DNA from: Betaproteobacteria bacterium
Lineage (GTDB): Bacteria > Pseudomonadota > Gammaproteobacteria > Burkholderiales > Eutrophovitaceae
Length of the DNA stretch: 8,019 nt
NCBI GenBank assembly: GCA_009886305.1
Contig: QXZO01000214.1
Coordinates: forward strand, 1 to 8,019
Direction of reading: 5' to 3'
Position numbers and translations under genes: made by a program. Under the pieces are notes generated by a model. The model had not been told where the DNA came from and made no database searches. It worked only from the letters and a program-made list of their open reading frames with translations. Positions 1 to 7,005 of this stretch are shown here, in pieces. Each line of letters begins with the position of its first letter. Position 1 is the stretch's first letter.

Positions 1-21
1 AAATAACAGTTAATCCTAAAA

Positions 22-1110
22 CTAAACATTAAACCTAAAGTGCATAACATCACCATCAGCCACGATATACTCCTTACCTTCTAATCTGACTTTACCCGCA
101 TCCTTAGCTCGGGCTTCTCCACCATATTGAATAAAATCTGGGTAACTCACAACCTCAGCTCTAATAAAACCTTTTTCAAAATCCGTGTGAATCACACCAG
201 CAGCTTGGGGTGCCGAACTACCTCGACGAACCGTCCACGCTCGTACCTCTTTTTTACCGGCAGTAAAATATGTTTGCAAGCCCAGCAATTCAAAGGCTGC
301 TCTTATAACCCTGTTTAATCCAGGCTCTTCCATTCCGATATCCGCCAAAAACATCTTTTTCTCTTCATCTTCTAGCTCTATCAATTGAGCCTCAAGTGCC
401 GCTGATATCGCGACGACGTTGGCACCCTCCTTTTCAGAAAGCACCTTTACCGCCTCCAGTAATGGGTTTTGAGTGAATCCTTTTTCACTAACATTTGCTA
501 CATACATCACTGGCTTCATAGTTAGCAAAAAAAATGGTTGAAGCGCATCGCGTTCCTCTTTGGATAGATCTATCGTGCGCGCTGCGAGCCCCTGGTTTAA
601 GACAATCTCGACCTTTTCAAGTACATCTACAATTCGCTTGGCTTCCTTATCATTTCCAGCCCGTGATTGTTTTCCGTAGCGAACTAGTTGTTTTTCTATG
701 GATGCCAAATCCGCGAGTGCAAGCTCAGTGTTTATAACCTCGATATCAGAGAGTGGATCAACCTTACCACCGACATGAACAACATTTTCGTCACTGAAAC
801 ACCTGACAACATGGGCTATAGCGTCGGTTTCTCGAATATTTGCCAAAAACTGGTTCCCCAAGCCTTCACCCTGCGAAGCACCTTTTACTAATCCTGCAAT
901 GTCGACAAATTCGACAAGTGCGGGAACAGTTTTCTCTGGTACCACCATTGATGACAATTTATCGAGCCGAGCGTCAGGCACTTCCACCACACCAACGTTA
1001 GGCTCAATCGTACAAAATGGATAATTCTCAGCTGAAATTTCAGCCTTAGTCAGCGCGTTAAATAAGGTCGACTTCCCAACGTTTGGCAATCCTACAATTC
1101 CACACTTCAT
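22..1110 (-). CDS. ychF: Redox-regulated/ribosome-associated P-loop ATPase YchF (OLA1 family)
   Basis: This is a complete 362-residue protein, the usual length for YchF/OLA1, a conserved cytosolic P-loop NTPase that binds the ribosome and, unusually for an Obg-type protein, prefers ATP over GTP. The Walker A motif GLPNVGKST is at residues 7-15. The G3 motif DIAGLVKGAS starts at D70. The G4 position reads NVSE (206-209) instead of the NKxD of true GTPases, which matches the ATP preference of the family. A C-terminal TGS domain (about 275-362) ends with the family-like MHFRFNV. The start at 1110 is supported by a GAGG Shine-Dalgarno (plus-strand 1121-1124) 10 nt upstream. It lies 31 nt after the pth stop with no visible terminator between, so co-transcription with pth is likely; this pairing is common in gammaproteobacteria. 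Its precise physiological role is still poorly defined in the family (translation and stress are proposed). Confidence 0.98.
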   Translation of the reverse strand: MKCGIVGLPNVGKSTLFNALTKAEISAENYPFCTIEPNVGVVEVPDARLDKLSSMVVPEKTVPALVEFVDIAGLVKGASQGEGLGNQFLANIRETDAIAHVVRCFSDENVVHVGGKVDPLSDIEVINTELALADLASIEKQLVRYGKQSRAGNDKEAKRIVDVLEKVEIVLNQGLAARTIDLSKEERDALQPFFLLTMKPVMYVANVSEKGFTQNPLLEAVKVLSEKEGANVVAISAALEAQLIELEDEEKKMFLADIGMEEPGLNRVIRAAFELLGLQTYFTAGKKEVRAWTVRRGSSAPQAAGVIHTDFEKGFIRAEVVSYPDFIQYGGEARAKDAGKVRLEGKEYIVADGDVMHFRFNV

Positions 1111-1141
1111 ATTATTTTTTCCTCAATAAGCACTGATACGT

Positions 1142-1717
1142 TTAGGGTGTTGTATTCGATGTGTGTAACACCAGCATGGCTTGGCTAATCTTCCCAGCCA
1201 TAATCTCCGATGTCACATCAAGAGATCGCTTTATCGCCCCATTAATCAAATCCTCTTCGACTCTTTGCGGCGCGTGAAGCACGTAGTTAGACACCAGACG
1301 TTTATCCCCTGGATGACCGACACCAATTCTCAACCTCCAAAAATTGAGCCCAAGATGATGACCAATGTCTCTGATGCCGTTATGACCCCCATGACCGCCT
1401 CCTTGCTTGAGTTTGACGATGCCTGGCTCTAAATCGAGATCATCATGAATCACCAGAATGTCATTCACGTCGATACCATAAAAACTGCACATTAATTGGA
1501 CCGACCGACCACTCTCGTTCATAAAAGTCTGAGGTTTTAAGAGCCAAAAATCCGCCTCGCCCACCTTAGCTCGTGCCACATCCCCAGAGAATTTTGATTG
1601 ACGCTCAAATGGAGTAACTAAGCTAGAAGCCAATTGATCACACCACCAAAACCCGACATTATGCCGAGTCTCACCGTACTTACTACCTGGATTCCCTAAC
1701 CCTACGAGCAGTTTCAT
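1142..1717 (-). CDS. pth: Peptidyl-tRNA hydrolase
   Basis: This is a complete 191-residue bacterial Pth, the essential cytosolic esterase that cleaves peptidyl-tRNAs dropped from the ribosome and so recycles tRNA. All hallmark residues are present, each offset by one from E. coli numbering: N9 in GLGNPG, catalytic H19 in TRHNVGF, N67 in FMNESG, D92 in HDDLDL and N113 in GGHNGIRD. The start at 1717 gives the canonical MKLLVGLGNPG N-terminus. No good Shine-Dalgarno stands before it: the only AGG is 2 nt from the ATG and is part of a TAG stop of a four-codon upstream mini-ORF (see separate entry). The gene follows rplY across an intrinsic terminator and a TATAAT hexamer, so it probably has its own promoter in addition to any read-through. 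ychF follows 31 nt downstream. Confidence 0.98.
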   Translation of the reverse strand: MKLLVGLGNPGSKYGETRHNVGFWWCDQLASSLVTPFERQSKFSGDVARAKVGEADFWLLKPQTFMNESGRSVQLMCSFYGIDVNDILVIHDDLDLEPGIVKLKQGGGHGGHNGIRDIGHHLGLNFWRLRIGVGHPGDKRLVSNYVLHAPQRVEEDLINGAIKRSLDVTSEIMAGKISQAMLVLHTSNTTP

Positions 1718-1719
1718 AC

Positions 1720-1734
1720 CTAATTATTATCCAT
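1720..1734 (-). other. Four-codon mini-ORF (MDNN) directly upstream of pth
   Basis: On the minus strand the sequence ATG GAT AAT AAT TAG ends 2 nt before the pth ATG. Two in-frame GTG codons (1740-1735) precede it. What is seen is only the reading frame and its tight spacing; there is no strong ribosome binding site. If translated, it could feed ribosomes to pth by termination-reinitiation. Short minigenes are known to release peptidyl-tRNA, the Pth substrate, so a sensing role is imaginable, but an ORF this short can easily arise by chance. Confidence 0.2.
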
Positions 1735-1741
1735 CACCACA

Positions 1742-1747
1742 ATTATA
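1742..1747 (-). promoter_or_regulatory. Candidate -10 box (TATAAT) for pth-ychF
   Basis: A perfect TATAAT on the minus strand directly abuts the U-tract of the rplY terminator, about 25 nt before the pth ATG. At 17-nt spacing the -35 position reads GCCAAT, a poor match, and TTGATG at 1765-1760 is too close (12-nt spacer). The start point would fall near 1735, giving a very short leader. A promoter here would explain how pth and ychF are expressed despite the terminator, but the hexamer could also be AT-rich coincidence. Confidence 0.35.
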
Positions 1748-1749
1748 AA

Positions 1750-1781
1750 AAAAGCCGAGCATCAATTGGCGCTCGGCTTTT
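1750..1781 (-). terminator. Intrinsic terminator after rplY
   Basis: An 11-bp perfect inverted repeat (AAAAGCCGAGC / GCTCGGCTTTT, arms 1750-1760 and 1771-1781) encloses a 10-nt loop. Read on the minus strand, the GC-rich core GCCGAGC is followed by seven T residues (1753-1747). This is a textbook Rho-independent terminator beginning 18 nt after the rplY stop. The plus-strand version has only four T residues, so the minus orientation fits best. Confidence 0.88.
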
Positions 1782-1799
1782 GGGTACATTAAAGACGAC

Positions 1800-2468
1800 T
1801 TAAGCCTCGCTTGACTCACCCTTATCTTCAGATTCTTCAGATGCAGCCTCTTCGCCACCCTCTGAATCACCACTTGGATCATCAGCGACGGGGCCTCGAG
1901 CTTTTTGTATGGCCACGACACCAAGGTCCTCTCCGCCTCTAGCTAAGTGCGCAGACTCTACGCCATCCGGCAGGTTTAATTGAGACAAATGTATTGATTG
2001 TCCAACCTCCAACGCACCACAATCAACCTCAATGTACTCCGGTAAGACTCCAGGCAAACAAGACACCTCAACTTCAGATTCAATTCGATTCACAACACCT
2101 CCACCGAGCTTCACGCTTGGTGCATTTTCCTCGTTAGTGAAATGGAGTGGCACTCGCATGGTAATCTTTTCTTTCGCCGACACACGTTGAAAATCAACAT
2201 GTAATATCTCCATCCTCCATGGGTGCATCTGATAGTCCCGCAACAGCACTTTCTCTGATTTTCCGCCTAAGGACATATCGAGAATGGAGGAATGAAATAC
2301 TTCCTTCTTAAGTTGCTGCAAAGTTTCCTTATGATCGAGTTCGATCATCTCAGCCTCTGACTGACCACCGTATACTACACCTGGAACTTTACCCACTCTG
2401 CGGAGACGGCGGCTCGCACCCGTTCCCTGCGCAGATCGAACTTCGGCATTAATTTTCATATCTGACAT
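1800..2468 (-). CDS. rplY: 50S ribosomal protein L25/general stress protein Ctc (long form)
   Basis: This is a 222-residue L25 of the CTC/TL5 type, a 5S rRNA-binding protein of the 50S central protuberance. It has an N-terminal L25 domain (about 4-95, with GTGASRRLRRVGKVPGVVYGG at 16-36 and the MHPWRMEILHVDFQRV segment near 81-96), then the C-terminal beta domain (about 100-190). It ends in a low-complexity acidic tail rich in Asp, Glu, Ser and Gly (about 195-222). E. coli L25 has only the first domain (94 residues). An in-frame ATG at 2513 would add 15 residues, but the ATG at 2468 gives the family-like N-terminus and has GGAG (2476-2479) 7 nt upstream, so I chose 2468. It follows prs by 91 nt and is closed by a strong terminator. 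L25 is reported to repress its own translation in E. coli; whether this leader does the same is not shown here. Confidence 0.96.
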   Translation of the reverse strand: MSDMKINAEVRSAQGTGASRRLRRVGKVPGVVYGGQSEAEMIELDHKETLQQLKKEVFHSSILDMSLGGKSEKVLLRDYQMHPWRMEILHVDFQRVSAKEKITMRVPLHFTNEENAPSVKLGGGVVNRIESEVEVSCLPGVLPEYIEVDCGALEVGQSIHLSQLNLPDGVESAHLARGGEDLGVVAIQKARGPVADDPSGDSEGGEEAASEESEDKGESSEA

Positions 2469-2488
2469 TTTATTTCTCCAATTTAAAA

Positions 2489-2518
2489 GGGAATGTCCTC
2501 GCGACCAATTCAATTCCC
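2489..2518 (-). repeat. Inverted repeat in the rplY leader
   Basis: GGGAAT at 2489-2494 is complemented by ATTCCC at 2513-2518, with an 18-nt loop. It sits 21 nt or more upstream of the rplY start and overlaps the rejected alternative start codon. It could fold in the rplY 5' leader RNA, but a 6-bp stem with this loop is weak evidence by itself. Confidence 0.25.
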
Positions 2519-2522
2519 GAAC

Positions 2523-2544
2523 AAAAACGCTAGTTTAACCTAGC
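2523..2544 (-). terminator. Weak hairpin with T-tract between prs and rplY
   Basis: On the minus strand GCTAG (2544-2540), a 6-nt loop and CTAGC (2533-2529) are followed by G and five T residues. The stem is only 5 bp and not very GC-rich, so it may be an attenuating or partial terminator 15 nt past the prs stop. It may equally be insignificant. Confidence 0.35.
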
Positions 2545-2559
2545 AAGCAATATCGTTTT

Positions 2560-3510
2560 TTAATCTATGAACAAAGATGACACAGAGTCTTCATCACTAA
2601 TACGACGAATTGTCTCAGCAAAAAGATTAGCAATTGATAGTTGGCGTATTTTATCGCACTCCTGAGCCTCATCTGAAAGGGGAATAGTATCCGTCACCAC
2701 CAACTCATCAATCTCTGAGCTAGCAATTCTCTCTATCGCCTTCCCAGATAGCACGGGGTGAGTACAGTAGGCCAGAACCTTTTTAGCACCTTTTCTTTTG
2801 AGAGCAGCTCCTGCCTCACAAAGTGTGTTTGCTGTATCCACCATATCATCCATGAGAACGCATGTTCTGCCATCTACCTCGCCGATAATATTCATCACAG
2901 TGGAAACATTGGGTTTCGGCCGACGTTTATCAATAATTGCCAAGTCTGACTCTAGCCTCTTTGCTAAAGCTCTGGCTCGAACTACACCGCCCACATCGGG
3001 GGACACAACGATTAGATCTTCATAGCCGCACTTCCAGATATCCCCCAAAAGGACAGGCGCGGCATAAACGTTATCAACGGGTATGTCAAAAAACCCTTGG
3101 ATTTGGTCCGCATGTAAATCCATGGTTAGCAATCGGTCCACACCGGCAGCTTGCAAGCAATTAGCAACAACTTTAGCGCTGATCGCCACTCTTGCAGAAC
3201 GCGGCCTTCGATCTTGACGCGCATACCCCAGATAAGGTATCGCCGCAGTAATACGCCCAGCCGACGATCTTTTCAGCGCGTCAACCATCAGCAATATCTC
3301 CATCAGGCTTTCATTCGTGGGGGTACACGCAGATTGAAGAACAAAAATATCTCTACCACGGACATTCTCCAATAACTCGACCATGACTTCTCCGTCACTG
3401 AACCTGCCAACGGTTGCTCGGCCCAGGCCTATATTTAAGTGCTTGGCCACTTGCGTAGCCAAAACCGGATTAGCATTACCCGTAAATACCATTAAACTTT
3501 CGTAGGCCAT
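2560..3510 (-). CDS. prs: Ribose-phosphate pyrophosphokinase (PRPP synthetase), class I
   Basis: This is a complete 316-residue enzyme (E. coli 315) that makes PRPP from ribose 5-phosphate and ATP, the precursor of purines, pyrimidines, histidine, tryptophan and NAD. Visible motifs are the N-terminal GRFSDGE (35-41), the catalytic flexible loop region YARQDRRPRSAR (96-107), the metal and ATP site DLHADQIQGFF (131-141), the KRR catalytic lysine near K195, and the PRPP-binding loop VLMDDMVDTANT (218-229). The loop ends TANT where E. coli has TGGT; all acidic residues are kept, so activity is expected. The start at 3510 gives the usual N-terminus leading into the GNANP motif. The Shine-Dalgarno GGAGAG lies a somewhat long 10 nt upstream. 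It sits 126 nt downstream of tRNA-Gln and 91 nt upstream of rplY, the conserved gammaproteobacterial context. Confidence 0.98.
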   Translation of the reverse strand: MAYESLMVFTGNANPVLATQVAKHLNIGLGRATVGRFSDGEVMVELLENVRGRDIFVLQSACTPTNESLMEILLMVDALKRSSAGRITAAIPYLGYARQDRRPRSARVAISAKVVANCLQAAGVDRLLTMDLHADQIQGFFDIPVDNVYAAPVLLGDIWKCGYEDLIVVSPDVGGVVRARALAKRLESDLAIIDKRRPKPNVSTVMNIIGEVDGRTCVLMDDMVDTANTLCEAGAALKRKGAKKVLAYCTHPVLSGKAIERIASSEIDELVVTDTIPLSDEAQECDKIRQLSIANLFAETIRRISDEDSVSSLFID

Positions 3511-3636
3511 ACTCTTGAAGCTCTCCAGAATGAAATTTTTAATAGTTTATCCGACAATCAACCGAAGGAAAGAGCTATGTTTATTGGATTGAAGCTTAGC
3601 GTTATTCATAATCCGCCATGACTTCAGTAAAAAATC

Positions 3637-3713
3637 TGGCTGGGGAGGAAGGATTCGAACCTTCGCATGCCGGAATCAAAATCCGGTGCCTTAACCAACT
3701 TGGCTACTCCCCA
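3637..3713 (-). tRNA. tRNA-Gln (anticodon UUG)
   Basis: The 77-nt gene includes an encoded CCA end. The acceptor stem TGGGGAG pairs fully with CTCCCCA, with discriminator G. The anticodon stem CCGGA/TCCGG (3686-3682 and 3674-3670) closes a 7-nt loop TTTTGAT whose positions 34-36 are TTG (3679-3677), reading CAA and CAG glutamine codons. The T arm has GAAGG-TTCGAAT-CCTTC. The U1-A72 first pair is typical of bacterial tRNA-Gln. It starts only 13 nt after the ispE stop, so it is probably cut from an ispE or longer transcript. Six T residues follow two bases after CCA. The gene is well separated from prs (126 nt). Confidence 0.98.
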
Positions 3714-3726
3714 AAAACTTGTCTGT

Positions 3727-4572
3727 CTAATCACCCATCCAATCAATCATCGGATGGCAATCCAATCCTCGAGCCACAAACCCAAACCATTCAGGCGGAA
3801 TCTGTGCTAACGCGGCGTTTGCTTGGTCTAGCTTTGTAAACGAACAAAACACACTCGAACCAGAACCACTCATCGCAGCGGCCCCAAACTGACCTAGCCA
3901 CTCTAATGCCGACAACACCTCTGGATATAACCGGCATACCGCCTCTTGGAGGTCATTCTGACCCTCACACAAAGAAAAGTCCGCTATTTTGATGGGTTTG
4001 GAATTTCGTGTCAATTCCGGATGACTAAACACGGTTTGAGTAGAAACAAAGCAATTAGGGTGAACCACCAGATACCAGGCACCAGTTACCTCTAGAGGTG
4101 AGAGCCGCTCACCAATACCCTCAGCGAAAGCGCTGCGACCAAACACAAAGAAAGGAACGTCTGCACCCAGCACGACAGCCAAATTCTGCAGCTCACTTCT
4201 TGTGAAATTTATGCCCCACAATTTATTCATCACCAAAAGGACTGTTGCAGCATCGGAGCTACCTCCTCCTAGCCCACCTCCAAATGGAATCCGTTTTACA
4301 ATGTCCAACTCGACCCCCTGCTTTATTGAGCCGTGTTTAGCCAGCAAACGAGCGGCACGTAACGCCAAATCATCGGTTTCAGGCCATTGATGCTGCGATA
4401 CACGCCTAATTGTTTTCTGTGGAATTAGTCGAAAGCCGATCGAATCAGCAAAGTCCAACATACGAAATACAGTCTGCAAACAATGGTAACCATCTTCTCG
4501 CTGCCCTATTACTCGTAAAAATAGATTAATCTTGGATGGGGCTGGAAAATACTCGAAACCAGCTCGAGTCAT
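3727..4572 (-). CDS. ispE: 4-diphosphocytidyl-2-C-methyl-D-erythritol kinase (IspE)
   Basis: This GHMP-family kinase phosphorylates CDP-methylerythritol in the MEP pathway of isoprenoid synthesis. With the ATG at 4572 the protein is 281 residues (E. coli 283). Catalytic K14 lies in PSKINLFL and catalytic D138 in GADVPFF. The ATP-binding glycine-rich loop PFGGGLGGGSSDAA is at 96-109, and the C-terminal GHMP motif MSGSGSSVF at 234-242. The ATG at 4572 overlaps the lolB stop as TGATG, with AAAGG 11 nt upstream. An in-frame GTG at 4593 would add seven residues and cannot be excluded. Translational coupling to lolB is likely. tRNA-Gln follows 13 nt downstream. The lolB-ispE pairing is standard in gammaproteobacteria. 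Confidence 0.97.
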   Translation of the reverse strand: MTRAGFEYFPAPSKINLFLRVIGQREDGYHCLQTVFRMLDFADSIGFRLIPQKTIRRVSQHQWPETDDLALRAARLLAKHGSIKQGVELDIVKRIPFGGGLGGGSSDAATVLLVMNKLWGINFTRSELQNLAVVLGADVPFFVFGRSAFAEGIGERLSPLEVTGAWYLVVHPNCFVSTQTVFSHPELTRNSKPIKIADFSLCEGQNDLQEAVCRLYPEVLSALEWLGQFGAAAMSGSGSSVFCSFTKLDQANAALAQIPPEWFGFVARGLDCHPMIDWMGD

Positions 4573-5150
4573 CACAAGTCGAGCCTTTCCCACTCGTCTA
4601 AAACAAAACGTATTTTGAGATCTTGAAACTCAAGCCTGATGACGCGAGGACGCATGGACTTCTCAACGTAACTCTCAAAAGTGATTTTCCATCCATCTTG
4701 CTCTAGATACGTTAAGCGCTGTTGTGCATCTCTCGATGCCACTCCATCTGTTACCACCAGAGGATTGGCCTGACCTTGGGCCCAATATTTCAACCCAGCT
4801 AAAGGTAACCGCCAACCCAACACACGCTGGGTCAAAGCCTCCACGGAGGCCGCCTCATAAACTTGGTCCTTTGTTTCGAGAACTGCTCCTGTGCGTGGCG
4901 ACACCAATATCACTGCCACAATTGACCCAATAGGAGTATAAACGTCGACAGCATCAACGTCGCCCCTATGGCTCCACTTTATCCGAGCAGAACTACCCTC
5001 ACCATCGACTTGAACTGCTATTCGCCCGGATAACTCGAAATCTCCGTAGACGCCAGCTCTTTTTAATGATCTAGCTTCGTGAAATAGCGAACAGCCAGTC
5101 AAAAGGACACAAACAGAAATACAAAATCCCCATATCCTAATCAAGCCCAT
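4572..5150 (-). CDS. lolB: Outer-membrane lipoprotein receptor LolB
   Basis: LolB is itself a lipoprotein; it accepts lipoproteins from periplasmic LolA and inserts them into the outer membrane. The chosen 192-residue product begins MGLIRIWGF, has a hydrophobic signal segment and a lipobox LTGC with the lipidated cysteine at residue 20. Ser follows the cysteine, which fits outer-membrane sorting. The mature part shows LolB-like features: GDFELSGRIAVQ soon after the lipobox, RIKWSHRGDVDAVDVYTPIGS in the central beta sheet (the PIGS segment aligns with the PLGS region of E. coli LolB), and WRLPLAGLKYWAQG further on. The frame stays open to 5261, but that extension is basic, precedes the signal peptide and lies inside the TPR gene, so 5150 is preferred; GGA is 8 nt upstream. 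It overlaps the TPR gene by 14 nt and ispE by 1 nt. Confidence 0.93.
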   Translation of the reverse strand: MGLIRIWGFCISVCVLLTGCSLFHEARSLKRAGVYGDFELSGRIAVQVDGEGSSARIKWSHRGDVDAVDVYTPIGSIVAVILVSPRTGAVLETKDQVYEAASVEALTQRVLGWRLPLAGLKYWAQGQANPLVVTDGVASRDAQQRLTYLEQDGWKITFESYVEKSMRPRVIRLEFQDLKIRFVLDEWERLDL

Positions 5151-6924
5151 ACCGTTCCAAAGTTTCAAGGAGCACGTCATTATCGGGGAATTGATCGAAC
5201 GCACTGGTCCAAACCGATTTCGCTTCGACTTCACGGCCTTGCGCCCAAAGCGCCTCGCCAAGATGTGCTGCTATCTCGGGATGTCGCTCAAGTTCATAGG
5301 CTCTTTGCAGTAAAGTAATGCTCTTATCGTAATCCTTGAGCTTAAACTCAATCCACCCCATGCTGTCAATGTAAACAGGGTCATCAGGTGACAGTTCCAG
5401 AGCACGAACTAGCAAGGACTTAGCTTCATCAAATCGATCGGTTTTATCTGCTAGCGTATACCCCAGTGCGTTGTAGGCTTGAGCGTTATCAGGTTGCAAC
5501 TCGATTAATCGTCTCAACCTCATCTCCAGCACATCAAGGCGACCAAGTTGTTCAGCGGCCATAGCTGAGCTATAAAGAAGACTAGGCTCATCCGGCTCTG
5601 CTGCTAACCCTTCATCAAGCACAGCAAAATACTCATCAAACTTACCCGACTCTCGGTACATCATGCCCTGAAGTTCTACAAAAACCACGAAATACTCCGG
5701 CGTCTCATTAGCCCTTTGGTTGAGATATGCTACCGTCGGATCGAGACCTTCTGTCGCTAACTTAATTTTAGCCAAATGTGTTTGAGCCTCAATGAATCGC
5801 CCCCCCTTGGGTACGCTCGAAAACCAATTGGCTGCTGCCGGAAACGCTTCTAATTTCTCATCGATGAGGCCTAATTGAAAATAGGCAGACGCTCGGTCCT
5901 CATATCCCAGAGAAAGCGCGCGATGCACTCTAGCTTTGGACTCCTCAAATTCACCGACTTCGAATAACACTAAAGCCAACGTAAATCGGATATTTGCATT
6001 ACTTGCGTCTTCTCGAGCTAAATGTTGGAGATGAGGAATTGCGTCCTCATACCGCTCCTCTCTGATCAGGTCCCCAACAACACTTGTTCGAACTCCGTTT
6101 GCGTCAGGATGAGACTCTAAGAATTCGGACAAAAATCCAATCGATCGCTCACCATCAACTTGACGTAATGCCGAAGCCTTAAGCAATGCCGCGTCCTCAG
6201 ACATTGGTTGATAGACTAGGGCTTCATCAGCACGCACAATTGCGTCTTGCGCAAGTCCAGCCCTCCAAGCGGATTGGCCGAGCAACAAAGATTTAAAAAA
6301 AGAACCGGGAGTCTGCTGGGTCACATCTACTAAGAAACGATATCCACCCTCTCGATCCTGTGCTCTAGCCACCAATTCAGAAACATACTGCAATTTTTTC
6401 TCAGGCTCGCTCTCGTTGTTGCTCAAGAAATCATCTACTAGTGGCTTTGCCGTCGAAAATTCGTTATTGCTCAAAATGACAGTTAAGTAAACAAAACGTG
6501 CCTTAATCGAATCTGGATCCAAACGAAACCAGACCTTTGCTGCCTCTAATGCCAAATCTAAACGACGCGCGACGTTGGCCGCATCAGCAGCCATTTCCGC
6601 AATGTCTGCTCTTTCTTCGCTCCGAAGAATTTTAACAAGTGTTTCTGCAGAGAGGTCATACAACTTGTTATGTCTCGCGAATTCTGCGACCAAGAATAGA
6701 TACATTAAATCTGGACGGAACGCACCACTCCGAGAGTCCCTTGGACGAGCGTCTTGCGAAGGAATAAAGTCTTCGTCACTTTGGGAAATTTGAAACCCAT
6801 TGATGCTCCCGTGCAAAGACGGCACACACCCGTCGCAGGGACCAAAGCCATCGTGTACGGTTTTAGCCGATATGGGGCTTATATAAAAAAAAGAGCTGAT
6901 GAACAGAGATAAAAGTATTTTCAT
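5137..6924 (-). CDS. Secreted tetratricopeptide-repeat protein (lolB-linked)
   Basis: This is a 595-residue protein with a predicted Sec signal peptide (MKILLSLF start, hydrophobic core, likely cleavage after ISA at residue 20), so it is probably periplasmic or envelope-associated. From about residue 72 to the end it is built of helical hairpins, roughly a dozen. The clearest TPRs are the last ones: about 481-514 (AYNALGYTLADK... with A and L/P spacing), 515-548 (SMGWIEFKLKDY) and 549-582 (AAHLGEALWAQG). The mature N-terminus carries a CxxC pair, C30 and C33, in a Gly-rich stretch before the repeats. Its position before lolB resembles the Pseudomonas locus, where a TPR protein of similar size lies upstream of lolB. 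Its role is unknown; a link to lipoprotein or envelope assembly is inferred only from the overlap with lolB. The Shine-Dalgarno is weak (GAG about 8 nt upstream). Confidence 0.93.
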   Translation of the reverse strand: MKILLSLFISSFFYISPISAKTVHDGFGPCDGCVPSLHGSINGFQISQSDEDFIPSQDARPRDSRSGAFRPDLMYLFLVAEFARHNKLYDLSAETLVKILRSEERADIAEMAADAANVARRLDLALEAAKVWFRLDPDSIKARFVYLTVILSNNEFSTAKPLVDDFLSNNESEPEKKLQYVSELVARAQDREGGYRFLVDVTQQTPGSFFKSLLLGQSAWRAGLAQDAIVRADEALVYQPMSEDAALLKASALRQVDGERSIGFLSEFLESHPDANGVRTSVVGDLIREERYEDAIPHLQHLAREDASNANIRFTLALVLFEVGEFEESKARVHRALSLGYEDRASAYFQLGLIDEKLEAFPAAANWFSSVPKGGRFIEAQTHLAKIKLATEGLDPTVAYLNQRANETPEYFVVFVELQGMMYRESGKFDEYFAVLDEGLAAEPDEPSLLYSSAMAAEQLGRLDVLEMRLRRLIELQPDNAQAYNALGYTLADKTDRFDEAKSLLVRALELSPDDPVYIDSMGWIEFKLKDYDKSITLLQRAYELERHPEIAAHLGEALWAQGREVEAKSVWTSAFDQFPDNDVLLETLERYGLD

Positions 6925-7005
6925 AATTCGCTCACAAGAGGGTTCTTTAAAGGCCTTATGATCAGGATTAGCGCAAAAAATTCACATTGTCTATCATCCG
7001 ATAAT

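Noticed and set aside
1800..2513. Longer rplY reading frame starting at 2513
   Set aside because: The ATG at 2468 has a GGAG at ideal spacing and gives the normal L25 N-terminus; the 15 extra residues are not family-like.
2824..2860. PRPP loop variant TANT in Prs as a possible loss of function
   Set aside because: All acidic residues of the loop and the catalytic loop are intact, and I believe this variant occurs in related gammaproteobacterial enzymes.
3629..3636. T-tract after tRNA-Gln as an intrinsic terminator
   Set aside because: The T arm ends too far from the T run, and no separate hairpin stands in front of it.
3618..3839. Plus-strand ORF across the tRNA and the end of ispE
   Set aside because: It is the antisense of tRNA-Gln and ispE; peptides of the type EEGFEPSHAGIKIRCLNQ are a common artefact of translating tRNA genes backwards.
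4572..5261. Longer lolB reading frame starting at 5261
   Set aside because: The extra 37 residues are basic, precede the lipoprotein signal peptide and lie inside the TPR gene; a lipobox must be close to the N-terminus, so 5150 is the start.
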